A DNA stretch of 64,000 nt, from NCBI GenBank assembly GCA_965224845.1, contig CBDDAJ010000013.1, forward strand, positions 124,001 to 188,000, read 5' to 3'. Shown here piece by piece: positions 37,019 to 46,078 of the stretch. The number at the start of each line of letters is the position of its first letter. The first letter of the stretch is position 1. The DNA comes from Wocania_A sp965224845. GTDB taxonomy: Bacteria; Bacteroidota; Bacteroidia; Flavobacteriales; Flavobacteriaceae. The position numbers and the translations under genes are program-made. The notes beneath the pieces are model-generated. The model ran no database searches. It saw only the letters and a program-made list of their open reading frames with translations, and was not told where the DNA came from.

Positions 37019-37049
37019 TTGCGTTCTTACAGATGATATATTACATTTG
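37019..37049 (+). promoter_or_regulatory. tRNA operon promoter (TTG-N20-TACATTTG)
   Basis: TTG at 37019-37021 and TACATTTG at 37042-37049 with a 20-base spacer match the Bacteroidota sigma-A consensus. It lies 34 bases before tRNA-Ser and serves both tRNAs. Confidence 0.7.
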
Positions 37050-37083
37050 CATCCGCAATTTTATTGCAAAGTTCATTATAAAA

Positions 37084-37171
37084 GGAGAGGTGCCTGAGTG
37101 GCCGAAAGGAGCGGTTTGCTAAATCGTCGTACCCCAAAAGGGTACCCGGGGTTCGAATCCCCGTCTCTCCG
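37084..37171 (+). tRNA. tRNA-Ser (anticodon GCU)
   Basis: An 88-nt cloverleaf. Acceptor GGAGAGG pairs with TCTCTCC, anticodon loop TTTGCTAA sits in the CGGT/ATCG stem region, a long variable arm (GTACCCC-AAAA-GGGTAC) marks a class II tRNA, and the T-arm is CGGGG-TTCGAAT-CCCCG. The CCA end is not encoded. Confidence 0.95.
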
Positions 37172-37190
37172 CAATATTAGATAACCAAAT

Positions 37191-37265
37191 CGGGGTGTAG
37201 CGTAGCCCGGTTATCGCGCCGCGTTTGGGACGCGGAGGTCGCAGGTTCGAATCCTGCCACCCCGA
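37191..37265 (+). tRNA. tRNA-Pro (anticodon UGG)
   Basis: A 75-nt cloverleaf. Acceptor CGGGGTG pairs with CACCCCG, anticodon stem CCGCG/CGCGG holds loop TTTGGGA with TGG, and the T-arm is GCAGG-TTCGAAT-CCTGC. No encoded CCA. It lies 19 bases after tRNA-Ser on the same transcript. Confidence 0.95.
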
Positions 37266-37288
37266 CAAAATTATTATCAAATAAAATC

Positions 37289-37325
37289 AAAACCTTGCTA
37301 ATCGTATGATTGACAAGGTTTTTTT
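37289..37325 (+). terminator. Terminator of the tRNA operon
   Basis: AACCTTG pairs with CAAGGTT, with an inner stem AATC/GATT around loop GTAT, followed by a run of T. Confidence 0.85.
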
Positions 37326-37502
37326 GTTTTTATGCATTTTGTTTGATATTTAATAAAAGTTAAGTCGCTATGTTCAAAAAGGCAATCATATCATCTAAAG
37401 TTTCAGAATAACTGGGACTGGTTTTTTGGGAAAATGCTTAATTGTTAAAAATCAAATTATTAAATTTACCCCAATTAAAGTATCAAAACTGTTGTTGCAC
37501 AT

Positions 37503-39842
37503 TTGAATTTTTTTGTGTCCTTAAGTGTTTTTAACTTGAATAAAAAATCTCTTCGCTACTCTTTATTACTAATTTTTGCATGTATAACCCTATGCCATGC
37601 ACAGCGAGAGCAAGCGGTAATAAAGAAGCCCTATATTGTACTGAATCTGGATAAAATATCCTTTTCGGAAATAGATTCGTTGCTGAAACACGACCAAAAA
37701 CTGGCGGTTCATTGGGTTGATAACAAAACCTTGCTCGAGGATTTTTTGATGCATTATAGGATATATAGTGATAGTTTGGTTGTTATTTCTGAAAATGAAC
37801 TGAACATGGAGGTTTCTAATAATGTTCATTTGATTCATAAAAAGCCAGACGATCTCGAAGTCATTAATCTGTCACCATCTAAATTGATGGATAGCATTCA
37901 ATTTCGGTTTTATGATTCCAATAAACTCAAAGCGATAAATATTGAAGATGGGCTTATGCTCACCGATTCCCTCTTCTTTGCTATTTGGAACCAATCCGGT
38001 AGGCTTCCTGACTTTTTTGAACCGAACACGAGGTCTTTAAATAAGTTGGACAGTCTTATTAATGGCATATCTAAATTGAGAGTTATTTATGGCGTTGTAC
38101 AAACCGAAGACGGACAGCTGATAGATGGTGTTAGATTTAAAGATTATAACGAAGCGATTGTAAACGGACATTTTAGCTTTCCTGTTGTACGAGGCTTTGG
38201 GCTAACTACTTTAGTTCCCTATAAGGCGGGATATCAATTCTCACCGGATATTATAAACACAACGCCCGAAAATTATAAAAACAGTAAAACTTTTATTGCC
38301 TTTCCTTTAGATATCACTTATAAATTGTCTGATCACTATGTATTCGATCCGAAATTCATAAATAAAATAAAAGAGAATGATAAAGAACTGCTCATCAATA
38401 ATGTGGAAATAACCCCCGATGATGTTTACGGCAAGGTGGGTTTTTTTAATGATAGAAGTTATATAGACACTGGTATAGAAAGTAAAAATACGTTTAAAGA
38501 GAATTTTACGATTGCCGCCTGGGTAAAGCCCACGTCTTTAGGACTTAATAACAGCATTTTAGGAAAGGGTGATAATTTTGTGGTTAAGCTGCGTAATGGT
38601 TTTCTAACCTTTACCATGGCTGGTATTAAGGATTATATTTCTGAAGCATCGGTTGTACCATTAAACCAATGGACTCATGTCACCATATCCCATTCTAAAA
38701 TTAATAACAAATTGTTCTTTTATGTGAATGGTAAACTAACGGAAGAAGTCCCTCTGGTTTCTGAATACGAACCCTCTGATTTTAATATTCTTATCGGGAG
38801 TAATCTATGGGAAGAATTCTTTAAAGGCTATCTGGCCGATATTAAGATATGGGAACGGGAGCTGAATAGCAATGAAATACTAACCCTTTTTGAAAACAGG
38901 AAATTGCAGGCTAAAGATGATATGATGTATTTTATCATCATTATTTTCTCGGTTTTATTTATGGTTGGTTTACTCATCCTGAGACATCATTTGCTAAAAA
39001 AGAAAAGAATGATTGCCAATACCCACCGGGAATCTTATAAGCGACCAACAGTATTTAGAGAAGGTGCTATAGAAAATGACAACTCCGAACGTATTTTGTG
39101 TTTCGGAAAGCTTAGAATAGTTAACAGGGATAGTGAAGATCTGGCTGAAAAATTATCACCACTGCTAAAGAAAATTTTTGTCATTGTTTTTTTATACAGT
39201 TATCGTGGAAGGCAACAAGGGATTTCCACCAACCAGCTCACCGAATTTTTATGGCCAGGTATGAGTGCTCAAAAAGCTAAAAATACCCGAGGTACTAACA
39301 TCAATAATTTGAGGTCTGTTCTTAATTCTTGTCAGGGCATTAATTTAGTGTTTAAAGAACGCTCCTGGTTTATTGAATTGAATGAGGATTGTTATTGTGA
39401 TTATTTAGTAGTTCAATATTATTTAAATACGTTTTCAAATAGGGAATACAGCATCAAAGAATTGGAACATGAACTTCCAAATTTCCTTCAAATATTAAAA
39501 GGAGGCCGATTGTTTTCAAGTTCCAGTGAACCCTGGCTGGATCCGTTTATTGAAAAATTCAGCAATCAAATCATTGAACAGTGTCTGGAGTTTACCGAAG
39601 TATTGGATATGAATAGGCACAGTGAACTATTACTTCAGTTAACCGAAGTGATTTCTATTTATGATGATTTAAATGAAAAAGCACATCAAATAAAGTTATT
39701 GGCTCTTATTAAACAGGGTAAATTAAGTCTGGCTTATAAGGCTCATGATAACTTCGAAAAGCTCTATTATAAAATTTATAGAGAAGCTTACCCAACTACT
39801 TTTGAAACCATCACTTCAGAACAAAATTCAGAAAAAAACTAA
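37503..39842 (+). CDS. Membrane-spanning regulator: outer LamG domain, inner SARP/BTAD-like DNA-binding region
   Basis: This is a 779-residue protein. A signal-anchor (to about 34, ITLCHAQ) is followed by an extracytoplasmic part with a carboxypeptidase-reg-like stretch (about 195-265) and a LamG-type jelly roll (about 316-470: FTIAAWVKPTSLG, PLNQWTHVTISHS, FYVNGKLTEE, GYLADIKIWERELNSNEI). One transmembrane helix (about 475-497) precedes a cytoplasmic region with a winged-helix like that of SARP/BTAD activators (about 532-610: FGKLRIVNR, TNQLTEFLWPGMSAQKAKN, NNLRSVL) and a helical tail (about 640-779). It likely senses a glycan outside and controls transcription inside, ToxR-like. Start codon TTG 37503 or GTG 37515; the TTG again overlaps a -7-like TTTG. 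It is 94 bases upstream of the Gfo/Idh gene. Confidence 0.75.
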   Translation: MNFFVSLSVFNLNKKSLRYSLLLIFACITLCHAQREQAVIKKPYIVLNLDKISFSEIDSLLKHDQKLAVHWVDNKTLLEDFLMHYRIYSDSLVVISENELNMEVSNNVHLIHKKPDDLEVINLSPSKLMDSIQFRFYDSNKLKAINIEDGLMLTDSLFFAIWNQSGRLPDFFEPNTRSLNKLDSLINGISKLRVIYGVVQTEDGQLIDGVRFKDYNEAIVNGHFSFPVVRGFGLTTLVPYKAGYQFSPDIINTTPENYKNSKTFIAFPLDITYKLSDHYVFDPKFINKIKENDKELLINNVEITPDDVYGKVGFFNDRSYIDTGIESKNTFKENFTIAAWVKPTSLGLNNSILGKGDNFVVKLRNGFLTFTMAGIKDYISEASVVPLNQWTHVTISHSKINNKLFFYVNGKLTEEVPLVSEYEPSDFNILIGSNLWEEFFKGYLADIKIWERELNSNEILTLFENRKLQAKDDMMYFIIIIFSVLFMVGLLILRHHLLKKKRMIANTHRESYKRPTVFREGAIENDNSERILCFGKLRIVNRDSEDLAEKLSPLLKKIFVIVFLYSYRGRQQGISTNQLTEFLWPGMSAQKAKNTRGTNINNLRSVLNSCQGINLVFKERSWFIELNEDCYCDYLVVQYYLNTFSNREYSIKELEHELPNFLQILKGGRLFSSSSEPWLDPFIEKFSNQIIEQCLEFTEVLDMNRHSELLLQLTEVISIYDDLNEKAHQIKLLALIKQGKLSLAYKAHDNFEKLYYKIYREAYPTTFETITSEQNSEKN

Positions 39843-39936
39843 AATATTTTTTCATTACCCCATTCGTTACCCCTCATTTTACACAGCCTCCTATTTCTTT
39901 GTCTCTCAAATTACAAATCATTAGAGATATATATTT

Positions 39937-41205
39937 ATGGGACAATCAGGATCAAATCGTAGAGATTTTGTTAAAAAGACACTGGCCGCTGCGGCAGGGA
40001 TTACCATTATTCCGAGGCACGTTATGGGCGGTACTAATTTTATTGCACCCAGCGACCAGCTAACCAAAGCTGTTATAGGTGTTGGTGGTATGGGACAGGG
40101 CCACTTAGGGTATGAAGGAACGAAATTATTAGCCATTTGTGATGCCGATGGTAATCATTTAGCAAATACCCTTAAGAAAGTAGGGAATGATGTTAAAGGC
40201 TACCGGGATTTCCGTGAAGTATTACAACGCCCCGATATCGATATTGTTCATATAGCAACCCCACCGCATTGGCATGGTATCATGTCCATTATGGCTGCCG
40301 AAGCTGGTAAAGATGTCTGGTGTGAAAAACCTATGACCAGAACTATTGGAGAAGGAAAACGTGTTGTGGAAGCTATGAAGCAGCACGGGCGCATGTTCAG
40401 GCTTAACACCTGGTTCCGATTTAAAGATAACTTTTACGGGATGGGTACACCTGTTAAAAAACTTAAAAAAGTTGTAGATAGTGGTGCCCTAGGCTGGCCG
40501 TTAAAAGTAACCATAAGCGGGGTTACCGGATTCAACTGGAAATTCTATTGGGTAGGAAAGGAAAATTTAAAACCACAGCCTATTCCAGAGCATCTCGATT
40601 ATAACATGTGGCTAGGTCCGGCACCGGAAAAACCCTATAACCGCCATAGAACACATGCCACTTTTAGAGGTTACTGGGATTATGATGGTGGTGGATTAGG
40701 CGATATGGGACAACACTATATCGATCCGGTACAGTATTTCCTTGGAAAGGATAACGAGAGTCCGGTAAAAGTAGAAGTGGATGCACCACAACAGCATTAT
40801 GATGCGATTGGCACCTGGAGAAAGATCATTTATACTTATGCCGATGGTTGCCAGATCATTTTAGACGGTGAGAATGCCGATAAAAATGCAGCCTATATTG
40901 AAGGCCCTGACGGAAAGATATACAATGGTTTTAAATCGACCATTCCAAATATTGAAGGGATCATTAACAGTATTCCGGATCCGGAAGAGCAGATCACCTC
41001 CTTTTCAGAATCTGTGAGAACACGACAAAAATTTGCGCTTAATGAAGAAAACGGACACCGTTCGTGTACCGTGGTGAATATGGGGATTATAGCCTTGCGT
41101 TTGGGCAGGACCTTAGAGTTCGATCCCGTAAAACAGGAATTTATAAATGATGAAGAAGCCAATAGATTAATCAACCAACCAATGAGAACCTCATGGGCGC
41201 ATTAA
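39937..41205 (+). CDS. Tat-exported Gfo/Idh/MocA family oxidoreductase
   Basis: The 422-residue protein has a twin-arginine signal (SNRRDFVKKTLAAAAG) instead of a Sec signal, so it folds with NAD(P) inside and is exported. The Rossmann part has VIGVGGMGQGHLG, and the catalytic EKP motif is in VWCEKPMTRTIGEGK. HATFRGYWDYDGGGLGDMGQ belongs to the sugar-binding domain of this family. It would oxidise a hydroxyl of a sugar or glycoside. Its neighbour downstream carries DUF1080 domains; some such pairs oxidise C3 of glycosides and then cleave by elimination, which is the likely role here. Confidence 0.85.
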   Translation: MGQSGSNRRDFVKKTLAAAAGITIIPRHVMGGTNFIAPSDQLTKAVIGVGGMGQGHLGYEGTKLLAICDADGNHLANTLKKVGNDVKGYRDFREVLQRPDIDIVHIATPPHWHGIMSIMAAEAGKDVWCEKPMTRTIGEGKRVVEAMKQHGRMFRLNTWFRFKDNFYGMGTPVKKLKKVVDSGALGWPLKVTISGVTGFNWKFYWVGKENLKPQPIPEHLDYNMWLGPAPEKPYNRHRTHATFRGYWDYDGGGLGDMGQHYIDPVQYFLGKDNESPVKVEVDAPQQHYDAIGTWRKIIYTYADGCQIILDGENADKNAAYIEGPDGKIYNGFKSTIPNIEGIINSIPDPEEQITSFSESVRTRQKFALNEENGHRSCTVVNMGIIALRLGRTLEFDPVKQEFINDEEANRLINQPMRTSWAH

Positions 41206-41228
41206 AAACAAACTTTGATATTTTAATA

Positions 41229-41873
41229 ATGAAAAAAGCAATCATAACACTGAGTACGGTATTCTTTATATGCTGTATGCCTTTATATACTTATAGCCAA
41301 ATAAACAGAACCTTAGAAACTAAGGTGGCTGATATTTTGGCTCAATTCCCGACCAAAGACCTTAAGCATTCCGATAAGTTAATGCGAGAGATCATCGCGT
41401 TGGATGAAGCAGGAATTCTTCAGTTTACAGATATGTTGGTACCACTGGGAACCGGTGACGATACCAATGCCAGATATGCCATTCAAAGTTTGGCCATCTA
41501 TGCCGGTGGATTAAACGATAAGATCGGAAACAACGTGGCAGAGCAAGCCTTGTTAAAAGCCATTGCTAAAGCAAGTAACAACGAGGTAAAGACCTTTTTG
41601 ATAGACCGCCTGATGTTCTGCGGAAGCAATAACAGCATCGATTTACTGAATGGTGAATTAAAAGGAAATTTATTTAAGCCGGCATTATCAGCGTTAACAG
41701 CTATTGGAACGCCTGAAGCGAGTCAGGTTATTTTTGAAGCAGCCAAAACTTCTAACGGCAAAAAGCAAATTGCTTTGGTAGACGCCTTAGGTGTGTTGAA
41801 ATATGAGCCCGCAACCGATTTTATTCAGGGTTGGCTATTTCAAATGATAAAGATACACAGCAATATGCCTTGA
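41229..41873 (+). CDS. HEAT-repeat/DUF1080 protein, N-terminal part (frameshifted gene)
   Basis: This part starts at ATG 41229 with a Sec signal (MKKAIITLSTVFFICCMPLYTYSQ) and HEAT-like helix pairs. The in-frame sequence is lost near 41828: after ATDFIQG the reading frame runs into a short out-of-frame tail and TGA at 41873. The next frame picks up directly with LAISNDKDTQQYALMALSEI, so one base is missing in GGGTTGG (41828-41834) relative to an intact gene. The intact protein would be about 1,130 residues. It follows the Gfo/Idh gene by 23 bases, so both are one transcript. Confidence 0.8.
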   Translation: MKKAIITLSTVFFICCMPLYTYSQINRTLETKVADILAQFPTKDLKHSDKLMREIIALDEAGILQFTDMLVPLGTGDDTNARYAIQSLAIYAGGLNDKIGNNVAEQALLKAIAKASNNEVKTFLIDRLMFCGSNNSIDLLNGELKGNLFKPALSALTAIGTPEASQVIFEAAKTSNGKKQIALVDALGVLKYEPATDFIQGWLFQMIKIHSNMP

Positions 41874-44629
41874 TGGCCTTATCTGAAATTGCTTCGCCAA
41901 AATCGAAAACGGTGCTTTTTAATGCCGCAGCACAGTCTCATTTTAAATTGGACAATTCCAAAGCTATTATTGCGTTGATTCAATACGCAATACACTTAAA
42001 AGAAAACGGAAATTCAGCCTTAAGTGCTGAAGTTTCCAGGCTTATTTTAAAGAACACTAAAGCGGAAGAGCAATTACATTTCAGATCGGCAGCACTTCAT
42101 TTATTACGCGCCATTGAAGGTGCTGCATTTACAAAAACCTTAATAAAGGAGGCTAAAAACCCCAACAATAAATACAGTGCTTCGGTTGTTGATACGGCTT
42201 CAGAAAACCTGACACCGGCGGAAGTTGCCAAATGGGTAAAGGCTTATAAAAAATATCCGGTGGCAACGAAGCCATTGGTTATCAGAATGCTTAGTGCCAG
42301 ACCGGAAGATGTAATTTTCGATAAGTGTATATTACCGGCTTTGGAAGATCGTAATGAATCGGTGAGAGTTGCAGGGATTAAGGCCTTATCTTCACAGAAG
42401 AAAAGCAAAGCCTTCCCGGTGTTACTTCAGACATTTGATAAAAGTTTATCATCATCGGAATACCAGGCCCTGGAAGAAACTCTTTTAAGAGTTGTAGGTG
42501 CAGAAGATTCAAAAGTGCTGTCGGCTAAACTTGCTCAGGTGAATGATGCCGGAAAGCAAGTTTTGGTGAAAGTGCTTTCAAAACGAAATGCCAACGATCA
42601 ATTTGAAGCGATTTCAGGTTTATTAAATACCTCAAATGCTGAATTAAAAGCAACGGTGTATAAAGCTTTACCGTTTGTTTCAAGTGCCGGAAATCTATCA
42701 GAATTAACGAGTCTGCTTGCTGTTGAAACCAATTTAGAAAATATTGAAAGCCTGCAAAAAGCCATTGTAAACGTACTTGACGCCAAAGACGAAAGCGGAG
42801 CAAATACCATTTATGAAGCGTATGAGCAGTTTTCAAATACTTCGAAGTTAACGCCCATTTTAGCCGCTTTAAGTACCGACAAAGCCTTGGATTTGGTGTC
42901 GAAAGAATTAAAATCCGGCAATGCCGATGCCAAGGAAAATGCCTTAAAAGCTTTGGTGAATTGGAAAGAAAATAATGCCATTCCCTTGTTGTTTGAAACG
43001 GTGACTAAGGCTCAAAATAACGAATTAAAAGAACAGGCATTCACCTACTATCTGAATAAAACAATTGCATCCAATTATCCGGATGATCAAAAGTTATTAC
43101 TGGTCGAAAAATTATTGCCTTACAGTTCGTCAGTTCAGGAAAAGAAGCAAATTATTAGAGCGGCTTCAAAAGTAAAAACCTTTTTGTCATTGGTATTTGT
43201 TTCTCAATTTTTAGAAGATAACAGTTTACAAGCTTCAGCATCTAATGCTGCGATAAGGATTGCCTTGCCAACCCCCGGAAAAAAAGATGCTTTAAGTGGT
43301 GATGTGGTTAGGGATATTGTGTCGAAGAGCGTGAATAACCTAACCGGACAGGATAGTCAATATATCAAGATAGATGTTAAAGAATTTTTAGAAAAGATGC
43401 CAGCTGAAAAAGGCTTCGTTTCTATCTTCAACGGCAAAGATCTAAGGGGATGGGAAGGTTTGGTTAAAAACCCGATCGCTCGTGCTAAAATGTCTAAAAA
43501 AGAACTGGCTAAAGCACAGGCCAAAGCCAACGAGCAAATGATGAAAGATTGGTTTGTTAAAGATGGAGTGATTGGTTTTAAAGGCGAAGGTTATAATAAT
43601 ATCTGCACGATTAAAGATTATGGTGATTTTGAAATGCTTGTAGATTGGAAGATCACTAATGGGGGAGATAGTGGTATCTATTTAAGAGGGACGCCACAGG
43701 TGCAAATCTGGGATATCGCCAGAACTAATGTAGGTGCCCAGGTGGGTAGTGGCGGATTGTACAACAACCAAAAGAATGAACGTATTCCTTTAACTGTAGC
43801 CGATAACCCGATTAACGAATGGAATACGTTCAGAATCAAAATGGTGGGTGAGCGTGTGACCGTATACTTAAATGGTGTGTTGGTAACCGATAATATTGCT
43901 CTTGAGAACTACTGGGATAGAAAGCTGCCAATCTTTACTAAAGAAGCCATTGAATTACAGGCTCATGGTGAAGACCTGGGATTCAGAAATATTTTTGTTC
44001 GTGAGATTGAATCCGGGGATGTGTTATTGAGTGAAGCCGAAAGAAAAGATGGCTTTAAATCCCTGTTCAATGGGAAAGATCTGGATCACTGGATTGGCAA
44101 CAAAACCGATTATATTGTTGAAAACAATGAAATTTTCGTCAATCCAAAACAAGGAGGACACGGGAATTTATATACGGCTGAAGAATACTCGGATTTCGTA
44201 TTCAGATTCGAATTCAAATTAACATCCGGAGCCAATAACGGTTTAGGAATCCATGCTCCTTTAAAAGGCGATGCAGCTTATGTTGGAAAAGAATTACAAA
44301 TACTGGATAATACTGCTGCGATCTATAAAAATTTAAAACCTTACCAGTATCATGGTTCAGTTTATGGCGTAATCCCTGCAAAACGCGGGTACTTAAAACC
44401 GGTAGGGGAATGGAATACCCAGGAAGTTATCGTTAAAGGAGACGACATTAAAATCACATTAAACGGCAATGTAATAATTGACGGCAATATGGCAGAAGCT
44501 TCTAAGAACGGTGCGGCCGATAAAAGGAAGCACCCCGGATTAAAACGCCATAAAGGCCATATTGGCTTTTTGGGCCATGGCTCGGAATTATGGTTCCGTA
44601 ATATCCGTATTAAAGATTTAGCTAATTAG
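41831..44629 (+). CDS. HEAT-repeat/DUF1080 protein, C-terminal part (frameshifted gene)
   Basis: This continues the gene at 41229 in the next frame; the start given is only where this frame opens. About 500 residues of HEAT-like repeats are followed by two DUF1080 domains: the first from GFVSIFNGKDLRGWEG (with GGDSGIYLRGTPQVQIWD), the second from GFKSLFNGKDLDHWIGN (with GANNGLGIHAPLKGDA and LQILDN). DUF1080 is a concanavalin-like fold, and some members are 3-keto-disaccharide hydrolases. Together with the Tat-exported oxidoreductase this suggests two-step glycoside cleavage outside the cytoplasm. The frameshift may be an assembly error; codons elsewhere show no decay. Confidence 0.8.
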   Translation: MAISNDKDTQQYALMALSEIASPKSKTVLFNAAAQSHFKLDNSKAIIALIQYAIHLKENGNSALSAEVSRLILKNTKAEEQLHFRSAALHLLRAIEGAAFTKTLIKEAKNPNNKYSASVVDTASENLTPAEVAKWVKAYKKYPVATKPLVIRMLSARPEDVIFDKCILPALEDRNESVRVAGIKALSSQKKSKAFPVLLQTFDKSLSSSEYQALEETLLRVVGAEDSKVLSAKLAQVNDAGKQVLVKVLSKRNANDQFEAISGLLNTSNAELKATVYKALPFVSSAGNLSELTSLLAVETNLENIESLQKAIVNVLDAKDESGANTIYEAYEQFSNTSKLTPILAALSTDKALDLVSKELKSGNADAKENALKALVNWKENNAIPLLFETVTKAQNNELKEQAFTYYLNKTIASNYPDDQKLLLVEKLLPYSSSVQEKKQIIRAASKVKTFLSLVFVSQFLEDNSLQASASNAAIRIALPTPGKKDALSGDVVRDIVSKSVNNLTGQDSQYIKIDVKEFLEKMPAEKGFVSIFNGKDLRGWEGLVKNPIARAKMSKKELAKAQAKANEQMMKDWFVKDGVIGFKGEGYNNICTIKDYGDFEMLVDWKITNGGDSGIYLRGTPQVQIWDIARTNVGAQVGSGGLYNNQKNERIPLTVADNPINEWNTFRIKMVGERVTVYLNGVLVTDNIALENYWDRKLPIFTKEAIELQAHGEDLGFRNIFVREIESGDVLLSEAERKDGFKSLFNGKDLDHWIGNKTDYIVENNEIFVNPKQGGHGNLYTAEEYSDFVFRFEFKLTSGANNGLGIHAPLKGDAAYVGKELQILDNTAAIYKNLKPYQYHGSVYGVIPAKRGYLKPVGEWNTQEVIVKGDDIKITLNGNVIIDGNMAEASKNGAADKRKHPGLKRHKGHIGFLGHGSELWFRNIRIKDLAN

Positions 44630-44785
44630 TGATAAGATATATAATTAAGATATAGACTTATAGAAGTATTTAAAAATGGGTATGGAGCTTGCTGGGTGTA
44701 GGCCATAAAGATTCAACAGAGGAGTGTTGGGGGAAGAGGTACAACCCGACTATGGTATACTTAATCTATATGATGATGTCAATCT
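44630..44785. other. Intergenic region of unusual composition
   Basis: The 156 bases after the DUF1080 gene contain a stretch richer in G/C than most spacers here (44690-44752), with GGGTGTAG (44694-44701) and AACCCGAC (44743-44750), which echo the two ends of the tRNA-Pro gene. No ORF or cloverleaf is present. Confidence 0.35.
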
Positions 44786-44814
44786 AAAAAGCATGTCCTG
44801 GCGACATGCTTTTT
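44786..44814. terminator. Strong bidirectional hairpin terminator
   Basis: AAAAAGCATGTC and GACATGCTTTTT form a 12-bp stem around loop CTGGC. It lies between the convergent DUF1080 and MFS genes and could serve both. Confidence 0.88.
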
Positions 44815-44897
44815 AATATTCGTTTTTGCTTATGCTTTTGTTTTTTTGGAAGGTGTTAAAAAAATACAGCACACACTTTTATGGTTATTTTTTCATT

Positions 44898-46067
44898 TTA
44901 TAGTTCTTTTATTTGTTGAGATTTTCTCATCATTAAAGGGATGGTAAATAAGTACACAAAACACAATATCAATATTATGATGCTTCCGGATATTCCAATA
45001 GCTGAAGTTATAAACCCCATTATGGGTGGAATAATCGCACCACCAACTATGGCCATTACCAGTAATCCAGATATTTCGTTAGATCGTGACGGCATACCAT
45101 TAATGGCAATTGAAAATATTAGTGGAAACAGATTTCCTGCACCCAGGCCAACAATAAAAATTGCAATTTGGGCCATAGCTCCTGAGGTAGAGAAAAGGAT
45201 AAGCAAGACTCCTGTTAAAGCCAAAATAGTTGCAGAAATCAGAAAAATGATTGGTTTTAAAAATTGTAGTAGAATAGCCCCAACTAATCTGCTAAGCATA
45301 AGCGCAGTAAAGTAGATGCTTATTCCATATGATGCATGCTCCAATGAATACCCATGCAATTTCATTAAAAAGCCTTGTATGTTAGAATTCATACCAACAT
45401 CTGCTCCTACAATAAAGGAAATAGCAATTACCATGGCCAACACAAACTTATTGGTTAACAATTGCATACACGACTTAAAAGAAGCTGGGATTTTGGATTT
45501 AATATGCTCTTCTATTTTTATGGTAGAAAGCCAGATTATGGAAAGTAGCGTAACAGCTGCATATACAATAAAAACCCATTTCCAATCTCCATATGCCAAT
45601 GCCGCATAGGTGGCTACAATTGGTCCTAATAAAGAAGTAATGGCTTTTACAAATTGAGATAGACTAAGAAAACTGGAAAGCTTTTTTTTAGAAACGACTT
45701 CCTGTAATAGTGGATTAGCTGCTACCTGAATAATGGTATTCCCTATGCCTATGCCAATAAAAGCTGTTAAAACAGAAATAAAAGAATAGTATATAAAGGG
45801 AATGAACAAACCAATTAGTGTAACAAACAAACCAATTTTCATCATACGTTTTTTACCAATTTTGTCCTGAAATACACCAACTGGTATTGAAAACACAAAA
45901 AACCATATGAATACCATAAAAGGGAGAAATTGGGCTAAGGTGTCAGAAAGCTCAAAATCTTTTTGCACATAGCCTGTAGATACCCCAACAATGTCAACAA
46001 ATCCCATAACTATAAAGGTTAGGAATACAGGTAAAACTTTATTGATATTAACTTTTTGTGATGGCAT
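44898..46067 (-). CDS. Sugar MFS permease (FucP-like)
   Basis: The 389-residue protein has 12 hydrophobic segments and the MFS signature between helices 2 and 3 (GVFQDKIGKKRMMKIG). Its overall pattern resembles fucose/glucose-galactose permeases (FucP type), e.g. NTIIQVAANPLLQEV with the NP motif. It likely brings mannose or short manno-oligosaccharides into the cytoplasm. Last gene of the mannoside operon, 11 bases after the ROK kinase gene. Confidence 0.83.
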   Translation of the reverse strand: MPSQKVNINKVLPVFLTFIVMGFVDIVGVSTGYVQKDFELSDTLAQFLPFMVFIWFFVFSIPVGVFQDKIGKKRMMKIGLFVTLIGLFIPFIYYSFISVLTAFIGIGIGNTIIQVAANPLLQEVVSKKKLSSFLSLSQFVKAITSLLGPIVATYAALAYGDWKWVFIVYAAVTLLSIIWLSTIKIEEHIKSKIPASFKSCMQLLTNKFVLAMVIAISFIVGADVGMNSNIQGFLMKLHGYSLEHASYGISIYFTALMLSRLVGAILLQFLKPIIFLISATILALTGVLLILFSTSGAMAQIAIFIVGLGAGNLFPLIFSIAINGMPSRSNEISGLLVMAIVGGAIIPPIMGFITSAIGISGSIIILILCFVYLFTIPLMMRKSQQIKEL

Positions 46068-46078
46068 TGTGTATATAT

